In this document: positions 24,148 to 33,304 of the stretch, piece after piece | Position numbering within the stretch: position 1 is the stretch's first letter | Layout of the letters: every line of letters begins with the position of its first letter | NCBI GenBank assembly: GCA_002050435.1 | Contig: MWYV01000031.1 | Span: forward strand, 1-64,000 | Source of the DNA: Chitinophagales bacterium 33-2 | GTDB lineage: Bacteria > Bacteroidota > Bacteroidia > Chitinophagales > Chitinophagaceae | Direction: 5' to 3' | DNA: 64,000 bases | Made by a program: the position numbers and the translations under genes | The notes under the pieces: model-generated | Told to the model about the DNA's origin: nothing | Database searches by the model: none | What the model saw: the letters and a program-made list of their open reading frames with translations, nothing else

Positions 24148-26658
24148 ATGATTCAAAGAGTTGTAATGGCCTTTGCAACCACCCTTTTATTTTCATCCTG
24201 TGTTGCCACTGCTCAACAGGCGCCTGCCTCTCCTGCTGCGCCAAGAGCGGCTTCCTCCACCGGACCAAAACCCTATCACGAGATCATCACAGCAAAAGCA
24301 GTAACCGACCGTGGTTTGTTTACCACGCACAGGGTTGATGATAAATATTATTTTGAGATCCCTGATTCCATGATGAATCGCGAGATCCTTGTTGTAAACA
24401 GGATCTCTAAAGCCCCAGCGGGTGCGCGTGCCGGTTTCCTTGGATTTGCCGGCGACCAGATCTCCGATAATGTCATCTCTTTTGAAAGAGGACCCAACAA
24501 CAGGGTTTTCCTGCGTACCATTTCGTATTCAGAAAGAGGCAGCGATTCGGCTGGTATGTATCAGTCAGTCAGAAATTCAAACCTTCAACCCATCAATGCT
24601 TCTTTTGATATTAAAGCCTATGCCAGTGATTCAATTTCAAGAGCAAGAAGTACAGTAATTGAAGTTACCGACTACCTGATGGGTGATAATGAAATTTTCT
24701 TTTTCGGGCAGCGTGTCAAAAGATCTTTAGGACTTACCAGTTACCAGAGAGACAATTCCTATATTATGGAAATCCGTTCTTTTCCAGGTAATATAGAGGT
24801 TAGAACAGTTAAGACCTTTATGAGAACGCCGCCGCCACAACCCGGTCAGCCTTCCATATCTGGACAAACTGGTTCTCCTACCACATTTGAATTAAACAGC
24901 TCGATGGTATTGCTTCCTACGGTTGCTATGAAGCCAAGATATTTTGATCCGCGTGTTGGATATTTTGCTACTTCCTATACAGATTTCGATTTGAACCCAC
25001 AAGGCGTTGAACGCATCAGGATGATCACACGTTGGAAACTGGAACCAAAACCTGGTGATGAAGCAAAATACATGAGAGGCGAACTGGTGGAACCAAAAAA
25101 ACAGATCGTTTATTATATCGATCCTGCTACACCCAGAAAATGGATCCCCTATTTAATGGCAGGTGTTACTGACTGGAATGTTGCTTTTGAAAAAGCGGGA
25201 TGGAAAAATGCCATCACAGCCAAACTTGCACCTACCAACGACCCTTCCTGGAGTCTTGAAGGTGCGGGTCATTCAGCAATTGTTTACAAACCTTCTGATA
25301 TTCCAAATGCCAGCGGACCACATGTACACGATCCGCGCACTGGAGAAATTCTTGAATCTCACATCAACTGGTATCACAATGTGATGAATTTGGTGAGGGA
25401 CTGGTATTTTGTACAAACCGCAGCCGTTGATCCCAGGGCCAGAACGCTTCGTTTCCCTGATTCATTAATGGGCAAACTCATTCAATTTGTATCTGCCCAT
25501 GAAGTAGGACATACACTTGGATTAAGACACAACTTTGGGTCTTCGTCGGCTGTACCTGTTGAAAATTTAAGGAATAAAGCGTGGGTGGAAAAAAATGGCC
25601 ACACACCGTCTATTATGGATTATGCCCGTTTCAATTACGTAGCACAACCGGAAGACAATATTTCTGAATCCGGACTTTTCCCAAGGATCGGCGATTACGA
25701 TTTGTGGGCGATAGAATGGGGCTACAGATGGATCCCTGAAGCCAGAACAGCAGAAGAAGAAATTCCCATCCTCAACAGGATGACCATGGAAAAATTGAAA
25801 GACAAACGTTACTGGTTTGGTACAGAGATCGATCCTGATGATCCAAGAGGACAAAACGAAGACCTTGGAGACAATGCCATGAGAGCAAGTGTTTACGGAA
25901 TAAAAAATCTTCAGCGCATACTTGCCAAACTTCCAGAATGGACCAGGGAAGAAAATAAAGATTATTCAAGTTTGAACACGATGTACGGCCAGGTGGTATC
26001 ACAGTTTAACAGGTATATGGGTCATGTTGCCAAAAACATAGGCGGTATCTATACCACACCAAAAACAGTTGAACAACCAGGCGTTGTTATAGAATTTACA
26101 CCAAGGGCACATCAGAAAGAAGCCATGCAGTTTTTACAGGACCAAATATTTAAAACGCCCACATGGCTGATCAATTCAGACATTCCAAATTATACAGGAA
26201 CCAATACAATAAATACGGTGGCCGCGGTGCAGAATAATACGCTCAACCGCCTTATCAGTTATAACACAATAAATAAACTGACGCGTTTTGAAAACGAAAG
26301 CAACAATGCTTATACAGCTATTGAAATGCTTACAGACCTGAGAAGAGGAATCTGGAGCGAATTAACTGCAAGGCAGCCCATTGATGTGTACAGAAGAAAC
26401 CTTCAGAAATCTTTTGTTGAAAGCATGAAAAAGGTGATCACTCCTGAGCCATCCAATACCATTTCACTAACACCTGTAGGAATGACGGCTGCCACTTCTT
26501 CCGCAAGAACAGGTGATGCGGTTTCGCTTGCCAAAGCACAATTAAGAACACTGTCAACGGAAATACGTACTGCCCTTCCTCTTTATAAAGATGCAAGCAG
26601 CCGTGCGCATTTGCAGGATGTTTTAGACAGGATCAATGAAACATTGAATCCGAAATAA
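24148..26658 (+). CDS. Secreted zinc-dependent metalloprotease (DUF5117/DUF5118 type)
   Basis: The start is taken at ATG 24148 (MIQRVVMAFATTLLFSSC), which gives a signal with a possible lipobox (FSSC); the track ORF begins 16 codons earlier. Of 836 residues, about 50-420 correspond to the DUF5118/DUF5117 regions (GLFTTHRVDDKYYFEIPDSM). The zinc site is SAHEVGHTLGLRHNF, an HExxHxxGxxH motif, followed by SIMDYARFNY as Met-turn. Such proteases are common in Bacteroidota envelopes, with unknown substrates. A terminator follows the gene directly. Confidence 0.9.
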   Translation: MIQRVVMAFATTLLFSSCVATAQQAPASPAAPRAASSTGPKPYHEIITAKAVTDRGLFTTHRVDDKYYFEIPDSMMNREILVVNRISKAPAGARAGFLGFAGDQISDNVISFERGPNNRVFLRTISYSERGSDSAGMYQSVRNSNLQPINASFDIKAYASDSISRARSTVIEVTDYLMGDNEIFFFGQRVKRSLGLTSYQRDNSYIMEIRSFPGNIEVRTVKTFMRTPPPQPGQPSISGQTGSPTTFELNSSMVLLPTVAMKPRYFDPRVGYFATSYTDFDLNPQGVERIRMITRWKLEPKPGDEAKYMRGELVEPKKQIVYYIDPATPRKWIPYLMAGVTDWNVAFEKAGWKNAITAKLAPTNDPSWSLEGAGHSAIVYKPSDIPNASGPHVHDPRTGEILESHINWYHNVMNLVRDWYFVQTAAVDPRARTLRFPDSLMGKLIQFVSAHEVGHTLGLRHNFGSSSAVPVENLRNKAWVEKNGHTPSIMDYARFNYVAQPEDNISESGLFPRIGDYDLWAIEWGYRWIPEARTAEEEIPILNRMTMEKLKDKRYWFGTEIDPDDPRGQNEDLGDNAMRASVYGIKNLQRILAKLPEWTREENKDYSSLNTMYGQVVSQFNRYMGHVAKNIGGIYTTPKTVEQPGVVIEFTPRAHQKEAMQFLQDQIFKTPTWLINSDIPNYTGTNTINTVAAVQNNTLNRLISYNTINKLTRFENESNNAYTAIEMLTDLRRGIWSELTARQPIDVYRRNLQKSFVESMKKVITPEPSNTISLTPVGMTAATSSARTGDAVSLAKAQLRTLSTEIRTALPLYKDASSRAHLQDVLDRINETLNPK

Positions 26659-26670
26659 ATTGATCTACTG

Positions 26671-26707
26671 AAAAGCCCTTCCGGACCAACGGAAGGGCTT
26701 TTTTTAT
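26671..26707. terminator. Bidirectional terminator between metalloprotease gene and glnS
   Basis: AAAAGCCCTTCCG pairs with CGGAAGGGCTTTT across a 6 nt loop, with A and T runs on the two sides, so it can stop both convergent genes. Confidence 0.9.
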
Positions 26708-26727
26708 TTTACAAGTTGATCAAACAG

Positions 26728-28392
26728 CTACACGCCTTTTTTCACTTCCTTAGCCCATGCATCTTTAAGGGTTACCGTACGGTTAAATACCAGCCTGTGG
26801 TAAGTATCTTTGCTATCCAGCGTAAAATATCCTTTGCGAAGAAACTGGTAGCGTTCATTCATTTTTGCCAGTTTTAATGCAGGTTCTGCATATACAGTGG
26901 TAACGGTCTGCAAAGAATCGGGATTGATAAAATCCTTAAAGTCGCCTGCTTCATTCGCCGGGTCTTCCACCCTAAACAAACGGTCGTACAACCTGACTTC
27001 TGCAGAGATGGCGTTGTGCACTTCCACCCAGTGTAACGTACCTTTCACATTTATACCCGATGTGTCTTCACCGCTTTTGCTTTCAGGAATGTAACTGCAA
27101 TGGAGTTCGGTGATATTACCAGCTTCATCTTTGATTACTTCGTCGCATTTAATGATGTAGGCAAATTTTAACCTGACCATCCCTCCCGGAAACAACCTGA
27201 AAAATTTCTTGGGCGGATTTTCCATAAAATCATCTTTCTCTATATAAATTTCTCTTCCAAAAGGAATTTCGCGGGTGTCGCTTCCCTTATCTTCCGGGTT
27301 ATCTTCCCCTTTCAGCAATTCCACATCTTTATCATAATTGGTGATCACGATCTTTAAAGGATCAAACACTACCATTCTTCTCAAAGCGATCCTGTTCAGG
27401 TGTTCTCTCACGCAAAATTCAAGCAATCCAATGTCAATTAAATTTTCTCTTTTGGCCACACCAATCCTGTCGCAAAATTCACGAATCGCTTCAGGTGTAT
27501 AACCACGGCGGCGCATACCACTCAGCGTAGGCATCCGGGGATCATCCCAGCTTTCAACATGCTTTTCTTTCACCAGCTCCAGCAATTTACGCTTACTCAT
27601 CACCGTGTAATTGAGGTTAAGTCGCGCAAATTCATATTGCCTGGACGGAAAGATCTCCAACTTTTCAATAAACCAATCATACAATTCCCTGTGAGGAATA
27701 AATTCCAGCGTGCACAGAGAATGCGTAATTTTTTCGATGCTATCGCTTTGCCCATGAGCAAAATCATACATAGGATAAATGCACCACGCATCCCCCGTAC
27801 GGTGATGATGTGCGTGTTTGATGCGATACATCAGCGGGTCGCGCAAGTGCATATTTACATGTTGCATGTTGATCCTGGCGCGCAATACTTTTGCTCCATC
27901 GGAATATTGACCTGCACGCATGGCTTCAAATAACTGCAGGTTCTCTTCAACGGAACGGTTGCGGTGCGGACTGTCTTTACCCGGTTCTGTCGGCGAACCT
28001 TTAAAAGCCGCGATCTCCTCTGCACTCAGGTCATCTACATAAGCGAACCCTTTTTTTATAAGATCGATTGCAAATCCATATAACTGCTCAAAATAGTCGG
28101 AAGCATACAGTTCATTCTTCCATTTAAATCCGAGCCACTCTACATCCTGACGGATACTTTTCACGTATTCTGTTTCTTCTGTTACCGGGTTGGTATCATC
28201 AAAGCGAAGATTGGTATAACCACCATATTTTTCTGCTAATCCGAAACTGAGGCAAATAGCCTTGGAATGACCAATATGCAAATAACCATTAGGTTCAGGA
28301 GGGAAACGAGTAACAATGGTTTTGTATTTCCCCGAAGCCAGGTCGGATTCGATAATTTCTTCTATAAAATTCAGATGTTTTTCTTCGCTCAT
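26728..28392 (-). CDS. glnS: Glutaminyl-tRNA synthetase
   Basis: The enzyme charges tRNA-Gln. Its 554 residues match the length of the E. coli enzyme. The class I motifs are PPEPNGYLHIGHSKAIC (HIGH) and VMSKRKLLEL (KMSKS equivalent). The anticodon-binding beta-barrel domains follow from about residue 340 (IALRRMVVFDPLKIVITNY, EIYIEKDDFME, FRLFPGGMVRLKFAYII). All expected regions are present and the frame is intact. A TATCTTTG element 20 bp upstream of the start may be its promoter. Confidence 0.97.
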   Translation of the reverse strand: MSEEKHLNFIEEIIESDLASGKYKTIVTRFPPEPNGYLHIGHSKAICLSFGLAEKYGGYTNLRFDDTNPVTEETEYVKSIRQDVEWLGFKWKNELYASDYFEQLYGFAIDLIKKGFAYVDDLSAEEIAAFKGSPTEPGKDSPHRNRSVEENLQLFEAMRAGQYSDGAKVLRARINMQHVNMHLRDPLMYRIKHAHHHRTGDAWCIYPMYDFAHGQSDSIEKITHSLCTLEFIPHRELYDWFIEKLEIFPSRQYEFARLNLNYTVMSKRKLLELVKEKHVESWDDPRMPTLSGMRRRGYTPEAIREFCDRIGVAKRENLIDIGLLEFCVREHLNRIALRRMVVFDPLKIVITNYDKDVELLKGEDNPEDKGSDTREIPFGREIYIEKDDFMENPPKKFFRLFPGGMVRLKFAYIIKCDEVIKDEAGNITELHCSYIPESKSGEDTSGINVKGTLHWVEVHNAISAEVRLYDRLFRVEDPANEAGDFKDFINPDSLQTVTTVYAEPALKLAKMNERYQFLRKGYFTLDSKDTYHRLVFNRTVTLKDAWAKEVKKGV

Positions 28393-28412
28393 ACTTTCAT
28401 TTCTATGAGCAG

Positions 28413-28420
28413 CAAAGATA
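28413..28420 (-). promoter_or_regulatory. Possible -7 element (TATCTTTG) for glnS
   Basis: On the minus strand TATCTTTG fits the Bacteroidota TAnnTTTG consensus and lies 20 bp before the glnS ATG. No TTG is found at the 21 bp spacing seen in other promoters here (the nearest are 13 and 26 bp), so the call is tentative. Confidence 0.4.
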
Positions 28421-28437
28421 AGGGAGGGGTATTCAAA

Positions 28438-29478
28438 TCAGTCCGTCAATGCTGCCAGCGGAAAAACACCGGGATTTTTTTTAAGATTGATCCTGTATCG
28501 AAGTATGAGGTCATCATTGTAAAGAATGTGCAGCCATGGTTTTGCGGGATCAACAACCACGTAACGGTAATACACTTTATTTCCTTTTTGTTCAGATGGA
28601 GACAGGAAAATCGCATTGAGATTTCTTTCAGCAATGGCCGTATCAAGAAACGGGTCGGGCGAAATGGATCTTGCTCTTTTAATGTCAGCAAGATTCATTT
28701 CCACCAGGATGGTATCGCCTAGCGAAGCTACAATTATTCCGGAGGCGGGGAAATGTGCAGCAATATTGTATTTGACAAAAGTTTTAAATTTAAAAGGGGT
28801 TTTCCTATACTCTTTGAGTGTGGGAGGATGATCAAGCAAGGTCCAGGAAAGATCCTCCGGATAATGGTCAGTAACAAAGTCGGCGGGATCCGGGAGGAAA
28901 TATCGATCATCGAGTTTTTGTATAAATTCATTTGTATGACCTACATAACCTGCTCCCCAGGTAACATCCAGCAAATGCCACTGGCTATCGATCCTTACCG
29001 CATTCCAGGAATGATTGGTTCTAAACTTCATTTCCGAATCAAAATCCGATCTTGAATACCCTGTGATCACTTCTGAAGCGATCCCACTGTATTCACAAAG
29101 TGTTTTAAACAATTTGGCATATCCATCGCAAATGGCCATTCTTCTTTTCAGCACCCGTTTCGCTGTCATTTCATGTCCTGAACCCCAGGTAGTGCTGTCT
29201 TCAGGCTCCTGCAAAACCGGGCGCCTGTCGTAACCCCTTCCTTTGGTGAAGATGGCCGTATTATAACTGATGTTCTGGCCAATCCAGCTATATATGGCTC
29301 TTACCTTATCCAGTTCTGAATTAAAATTTTTCGAAAGCGCCTTTGAAAGGGAATCAGGAGATGGCGCATCTACCAAACGCACTGCGCGGTCAATAAAAGC
29401 ATAATTGTCCTGTGCCTTTCCCACCAAAGAAAAAACAGAAGTAAGAACCAGGAAAAAAATAAGGTGTTTAAGATTCAT
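28438..29478 (-). CDS. Secreted transglutaminase-like domain protein
   Basis: The 346-residue protein has a Sec signal (FFLVLTSVFSLVGKAQ). The transglutaminase core spans about residues 50-190: catalytic Cys in MAICDGYAKLFKTLCEYSGI, His in TNHSWNAVRI and Asp in HLLDVTWGAGYVG, so the triad is complete. The C-terminal 120 residues are of unknown fold. In bacteria such domains act as peptidases or amidases more often than as cross-linkers; the substrate is unknown. It lies 45 bp upstream of glnS on the same strand. Confidence 0.88.
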   Translation of the reverse strand: MNLKHLIFFLVLTSVFSLVGKAQDNYAFIDRAVRLVDAPSPDSLSKALSKNFNSELDKVRAIYSWIGQNISYNTAIFTKGRGYDRRPVLQEPEDSTTWGSGHEMTAKRVLKRRMAICDGYAKLFKTLCEYSGIASEVITGYSRSDFDSEMKFRTNHSWNAVRIDSQWHLLDVTWGAGYVGHTNEFIQKLDDRYFLPDPADFVTDHYPEDLSWTLLDHPPTLKEYRKTPFKFKTFVKYNIAAHFPASGIIVASLGDTILVEMNLADIKRARSISPDPFLDTAIAERNLNAIFLSPSEQKGNKVYYRYVVVDPAKPWLHILYNDDLILRYRINLKKNPGVFPLAALTD

Positions 29479-29702
29479 CGCCGTTGCTGCAATTTCGGTA
29501 TTTAAAAACTAAGAAAATGTAAAAGGGTTTCAAATCCTTTATAAGGGCATTGCATTTCAAATATGAGCGAATCAGAACACATCTCATCCGCATTTTCATC
29601 AATTCATACAGGTGGACTTAGGAAAAAACTGCAGGAGGCAAAATCTTTGTAACCTGGATTGAATAACTGCGTCAAATCATCAAACAACTTAAATAACAAA
29701 AT

Positions 29703-30140
29703 ATGAAATCTTTATTCTTGGTATTAGGATTAGCCTTAAGTTTAGTTGCAACCAACAGCTATGCCGTCGACATCAAAACCATCAACACCATACTACAAAA
29801 GTTTGGAAGAGAATTTAAACAGGCAAAAGATATCAGGTGGACAAATACGGATGAATTGCTTGTAATTGAATTTAAAGAAGAAGAAAAGACCAGGTATGCC
29901 TATTACAACCAGGAGGCTGAACTGCTGGTACTTGCAAAGCCCATGACAGTTGGGCAATTGAATGAATCACTTCAGCAGGAACTGGCAAAGAAATACAGTG
30001 CATTTGTTGTAACGGATGTTTACCAGTTAAATGACAAGGAAGGAATTAAGTACTCTGCAGTTGCGATAAAAGGAAACGAAAAAATTATCCTGAGCAGCAA
30101 TGGCAAAAAATGGCAGCTTATGAAAAATCGTTTCAACTGA
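29703..30140 (+). CDS. Small secreted protein, PepSY-like/BLIP-like pattern
   Basis: The 145 residues begin with a Sec signal cut after NSYA (about 21). The rest alternates helix and strand, with FGREFKQAKDIRWTNTDELLVIEFKEEEKTRYAYYN and QELAKKYSAFVVTDVYQLNDKEGIKYSAVA. This resembles the small periplasmic PepSY-like proteins of Bacteroidota, in which a first domain reads 'F...F..A..V.W' and a second 'Y....V...Y....'. Function is unknown. It is separated from the next gene by 36 bp on the same strand. Confidence 0.75.
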   Translation: MKSLFLVLGLALSLVATNSYAVDIKTINTILQKFGREFKQAKDIRWTNTDELLVIEFKEEEKTRYAYYNQEAELLVLAKPMTVGQLNESLQQELAKKYSAFVVTDVYQLNDKEGIKYSAVAIKGNEKIILSSNGKKWQLMKNRFN

Positions 30141-30176
30141 TCAAAAATAACCCTGAACTTTGGACGGGGTGTAATT

Positions 30177-30842
30177 ATGGATCATAATGAAAAATCAGTC
30201 AGGCAAATTCCGCTGAAGCTATTGATCGCTTCAGCGCTTTTTATTATTGCACTTCTGCTGTTTTTTACATTGATGAAAATTGTAGTGCTCGACCAAAAAG
30301 ACCTTTTCGACCAGCGGGTTTTTAATTTTTTTGAGTCTTTGGCTTCTGACGGTTTACACCGCACGATGAAACTGATTACCTTTTTTGGCGACACAAAATT
30401 TTTACTCCCTGCTTATTGTATTCTTGTTGCCTGGCTATTGTTCAGAAAAAAAATCAGGTGGGCCATTGACATCAGCATAATTGGTCTTACCGGCGAATTA
30501 ATGAAGCAGGTACTCAAACACAGTTTTGCCCGCCCCCGACCAGAACTTCCCGTTTATGAAACACTTCAGAGTTTTAGTTTCCCGAGCGGACATGCCCTGA
30601 GCTCATTCATCTTTGCGGCTTGCGTAATTTATCTTTTGTGGCACGGGCATTACAAAACCCATTGGCGGTGGATTTTCAGTATGCTGTTAGTTGTATATGC
30701 TTTAGCGGTGGGAATGAGCAGAGTGATCCTGCGCTACCATTATGCAAGTGATGTTCTGGCAGGTTTCTGTATCGGATTTGCATGGGTAATGTGCAGTCTT
30801 TATGTACTTGATAAATTTTACAAATCACGCGCAAAGAAGTAG
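30177..30842 (+). CDS. PAP2-superfamily membrane phosphatase
   Basis: The 221-residue protein has about six transmembrane segments. The three acid phosphatase motifs are present: KHSFARPRPELP (KxxxxxxRP), SFPSGHALSS (PSGH) and SRVILRYHYASDVLAGFCIG (SRxxxxxHxxxD). The active site therefore faces the periplasm. Likely substrates are undecaprenyl pyrophosphate or phosphatidyl lipids; the sequence alone does not separate these. It is followed by the beta-barrel candidate at 30913, with which it may share transcription. Confidence 0.9.
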   Translation: MDHNEKSVRQIPLKLLIASALFIIALLLFFTLMKIVVLDQKDLFDQRVFNFFESLASDGLHRTMKLITFFGDTKFLLPAYCILVAWLLFRKKIRWAIDISIIGLTGELMKQVLKHSFARPRPELPVYETLQSFSFPSGHALSSFIFAACVIYLLWHGHYKTHWRWIFSMLLVVYALAVGMSRVILRYHYASDVLAGFCIGFAWVMCSLYVLDKFYKSRAKK

Positions 30843-30912
30843 CTTCTTCATCTGCAGTTCATGCTAACGTTTTTTTAACAACAACTAAGTCGGTGAACAA
30901 TACATTTGCCGC

Positions 30913-31767
30913 ATGAAATTTTTTATTCCGATTTTTCTGTTTCTTTTTCCTGTGCATATTTTGGCGCAGGAAGAAAATAATACGCGTTCTTCCCTTGACA
31001 GTATTTATATATCAGGTGTTCAGGATAAAAAAGGTTCTGTGAAACTGCTGCATGCTGAACCCCTGTATATTGACCTCATTCGCGATCTCGGCGCAAGAAA
31101 AGGAGAAAAAGAATGGAATATCGGATTAGGACTAACAGATAACAACAAGCATGACAGCTATACTGCATTGGTGGAATATGAATTTGCACCGGTTGACAGA
31201 CTGGGACTTGAAGTAGAACTTCCGTTTTCATTGTATTATCCTGTCAGTGGAACTGAAAGATCAGAGATCCCTTCCAGCAAATTAAATAGTTTAAAACTGG
31301 CAGCTCAATATAGTTTTCTTGTATCTGAAAAGGCAAAAACTTCCCTGGCCATTGGGTATATTCATGAATTTGAACTGACCAATTTCAAGAATTATGGTTC
31401 AGGAAAAATAATGGAAGGCAATGTGTTTAACCCTTTTTTTGTAGCAGCAAAAAGGTGGGGACAGAATTTCCATACCCTGCTATACACTGGTCCTGCATTT
31501 ATAAAACATTTTGATGAGCAGGTAAAAACCCGCTGGCAGGTAAATTCAAATTTCCATTATATGGTTCCGGGTACCAGAAACTTTATCGGTATTGAATTCA
31601 ATAAAGAAGCAGGAGGAAAAGATTTTGATATGACCATTCGACCTCAAATGCGTGTGAGTATTTCAGAAACAGTTATGATCGGAATTGTAACCGGTATCCC
31701 CATCAGCCGGGAAAATGAAAGATTCAGCAGTTTTTTAAGACTGATATATGAACCCAAACACAAATAG
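30913..31767 (+). CDS. HAEPLYID-type outer-membrane beta-barrel candidate
   Basis: The 284-residue protein has a Sec signal (FLFLFPVHILAQ). The conserved block LLHAEPLYIDLIRDLGARKGEKEWN is the mark of a family I recall being named after this motif. The rest has alternating amphipathic strands (YTALVEYEFAPVDRLGLEVELPF, TSLAIGYIHEF, VNSNFHYMVPG) and ends in an aromatic strand, as outer-membrane barrels do. The function is unknown. A TACATTTG element at 30901-30908 lies only 4 bp before the ATG, which would mean a leaderless transcript if used. A terminator follows. Confidence 0.78.
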   Translation: MKFFIPIFLFLFPVHILAQEENNTRSSLDSIYISGVQDKKGSVKLLHAEPLYIDLIRDLGARKGEKEWNIGLGLTDNNKHDSYTALVEYEFAPVDRLGLEVELPFSLYYPVSGTERSEIPSSKLNSLKLAAQYSFLVSEKAKTSLAIGYIHEFELTNFKNYGSGKIMEGNVFNPFFVAAKRWGQNFHTLLYTGPAFIKHFDEQVKTRWQVNSNFHYMVPGTRNFIGIEFNKEAGGKDFDMTIRPQMRVSISETVMIGIVTGIPISRENERFSSFLRLIYEPKHK

Positions 31768-31775
31768 GAATTAAT

Positions 31776-31807
31776 AAAAATCCCGGTTGTTGAACCGGGA
31801 TTTTTTT
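31776..31807. terminator. Bidirectional terminator between barrel and M43 protease genes
   Basis: AAAAATCCCGGTT pairs with AACCGGGATTTTT around a short GTTG loop, with A and T runs on each side, between two convergent genes. Confidence 0.9.
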
Positions 31808-31826
31808 ATAAAGGACAGAAAAAAAT

Positions 31827-32807
31827 TTAATAATGGACATAGTTTGCTCTGGTAGAAGAAGCAATTGCTGCATTCATTCGGTCTTTCTGCCCGGAAGAGA
31901 ACATGTACATGCACTTATCATCTGTATAATCCATGTAGTTCATCCATTGTTCCAGGGGTTTGCCAGAGCAGTTGCTTTTTAAATTCACTGCAGGACATCC
32001 ACCATTAGAAGCATCATGACCAGGTGTATCAGAAACATAGTCATTACCACATCTCCTGTCGCCCCAGATATGACGCAAATTGAACCAATGCCCTACTTCA
32101 TGCGTCGCAGTTCTGCCTTTATTGAATTGTGCATACATCGGGTAGGAAGCAAAAGTTCCAAATGCCTGGTAATCGATTACTACTCCATCAGTAGAAGCAC
32201 TTCCACCGGGGAACTGCGCATAACCTAAATAACCGCTGCTCAGATCACATACCCACATATTTAATTTTGTGGTAGGATCTACAGGATCGCTTCCGCCGGA
32301 ACCACTTTTTTTCACCGCGTCATTTGTTCCGAAAGATGAAACTGTAGTGGTTTTTCTTACTATGCTGGAAACATAATACTCGATCAGGCAATTCGCAACA
32401 TTTGAAAGCGGATAGCCGGCCAGGTAAACACTTGAATTGGTAAGCTCAACGTTGGTTTTGTTGAAGTCTGCATTCAGCACATCGATCTGTGACTGAATTT
32501 GCGCATCAGTCACCTGGGAAGTATTTTGCAGCACCACATGAACTACTACAGGAACAAATACTTTGGTTGTACGCTTCAGCGATTGAGGTTGTTCTAGGTA
32601 AAGTGCTGTTTTGGTTTCAATATCTTCCAGTATCTGTGCACGCTTGGGATCCTCTGCAATTTGCTTTTTTAATACATCATCAGCTGCACACTGGCGGCCT
32701 TCTGCTGAAAGTGAAGCAACATCTTCATCTGTTACTGGGTTCGCATCATTCTTTTTACAGGAAAATAAGAGAACGGCTGCGGAAAGAGTAAAAAGGGTTT
32801 TTTTCAT
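31827..32807 (-). CDS. M43-family (pappalysin/cytophagalysin) zinc metalloprotease, lipoprotein
   Basis: The 326-residue protein has a lipoprotein signal (AAVLLFSC, Cys 17). A short propeptide-like region (to about 85) is followed by the catalytic domain: VFVPVVVHVVLQNT, FNKTNVELTN, the zinc site TATHEVGHWFNLRHIWGD (HExxHxxxxxH) and the Met-turn MNYMDYTDDKCM. Paired Cys (RRCGNDYVSDTPGHDASNGGC, NCSGK) are typical of the family. It probably digests extracellular protein. No C-terminal sorting domain is present, in keeping with lipid anchoring. Confidence 0.92.
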   Translation of the reverse strand: MKKTLFTLSAAVLLFSCKKNDANPVTDEDVASLSAEGRQCAADDVLKKQIAEDPKRAQILEDIETKTALYLEQPQSLKRTTKVFVPVVVHVVLQNTSQVTDAQIQSQIDVLNADFNKTNVELTNSSVYLAGYPLSNVANCLIEYYVSSIVRKTTTVSSFGTNDAVKKSGSGGSDPVDPTTKLNMWVCDLSSGYLGYAQFPGGSASTDGVVIDYQAFGTFASYPMYAQFNKGRTATHEVGHWFNLRHIWGDRRCGNDYVSDTPGHDASNGGCPAVNLKSNCSGKPLEQWMNYMDYTDDKCMYMFSSGQKDRMNAAIASSTRANYVHY

Positions 32808-32949
32808 GTGTTAAAATATTTCTATTAAATTAACATTAATTTAATTACATCTTTATCTTTTCCATTATTTTATTAAAATAATTATCCACGTATAGATTCC
32901 AGGCATTAGCAATTCTTTGCCGAGAAAATGGAGGGTTTTGCCGAAGGAA

Positions 32950-32981
32950 TTGAGGCGGGCACCCTGGGATGAGTAAATTTG
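32950..32981 (+). promoter_or_regulatory. Bacteroidota-type promoter (TTG-N21-TAAATTTG)
   Basis: TTG at 32950-32952 and TAAATTTG at 32974-32981 are 21 bp apart, matching the -33/-7 consensus. The element lies 28 bp upstream of the small gene at 33010, with no other gene to serve on this strand. Confidence 0.65.
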
Positions 32982-33009
32982 AAGTTACAACGCGAAAAAT
33001 CTGGATAAG

Positions 33010-33183
33010 ATGAAAAAATATTTTGCTGAAAAACATGCCCTGACTGTAATGGTAAGCCTGTTTTGCCTGATAATGATCTTTGTATCCGTTTTTAAAGGGT
33101 CGCTATGGGAAGCGGTGGCTTTTGCCCTTGCTTTTAGCTTTTCCGTCGAAAACCTTTGTCACCGGGTCAGGGAAAATAAATAA
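33010..33183 (+). CDS. 57-residue membrane protein, too short for the ORF track
   Basis: ATG at 33010 opens a 57-codon frame, MKKYFAEKHALTVMV to the end SVENLCHRVRENK. It holds two hydrophobic stretches, LTVMVSLFCLIMIFVSVF and AVAFALAFSFSV, with a short turn (KGSLWE) between them, so a two-pass or hairpin membrane protein is likely. The case for a real gene is its own placement between a consensus promoter 28 bp upstream and a terminator 23 bp downstream, and the positively charged ends. No family is recognised. Confidence 0.7.
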   Translation: MKKYFAEKHALTVMVSLFCLIMIFVSVFKGSLWEAVAFALAFSFSVENLCHRVRENK

Positions 33184-33205
33184 TTGCGCTTCCACCAACC
33201 TTTAC

Positions 33206-33230
33206 AGGCATGCTCAGGCATGCCTTTTTT
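33206..33230 (+). terminator. Terminator of the 57-residue membrane protein gene
   Basis: AGGCATGC and GCATGCCT form an 8 bp stem with a TCAG loop, followed directly by six T. Confidence 0.85.
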
Positions 33231-33278
33231 GGGCTTCTTAGTGATTCGTTTATAAGCCGAAGCGCCTAATTCTTACAA

Positions 33279-33304
33279 TAAAAAAATCCCGTTATTTACG
33301 GGAT
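33279..33304 (-). terminator. Terminator overlapping the stop of the 65-residue gene
   Basis: Read on the minus strand, ATCCCG, a 7 nt loop containing the stop codon TAA, and CGGGAT are followed by a run of seven T. The hairpin includes the end of the reading frame at 33292. Confidence 0.75.
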
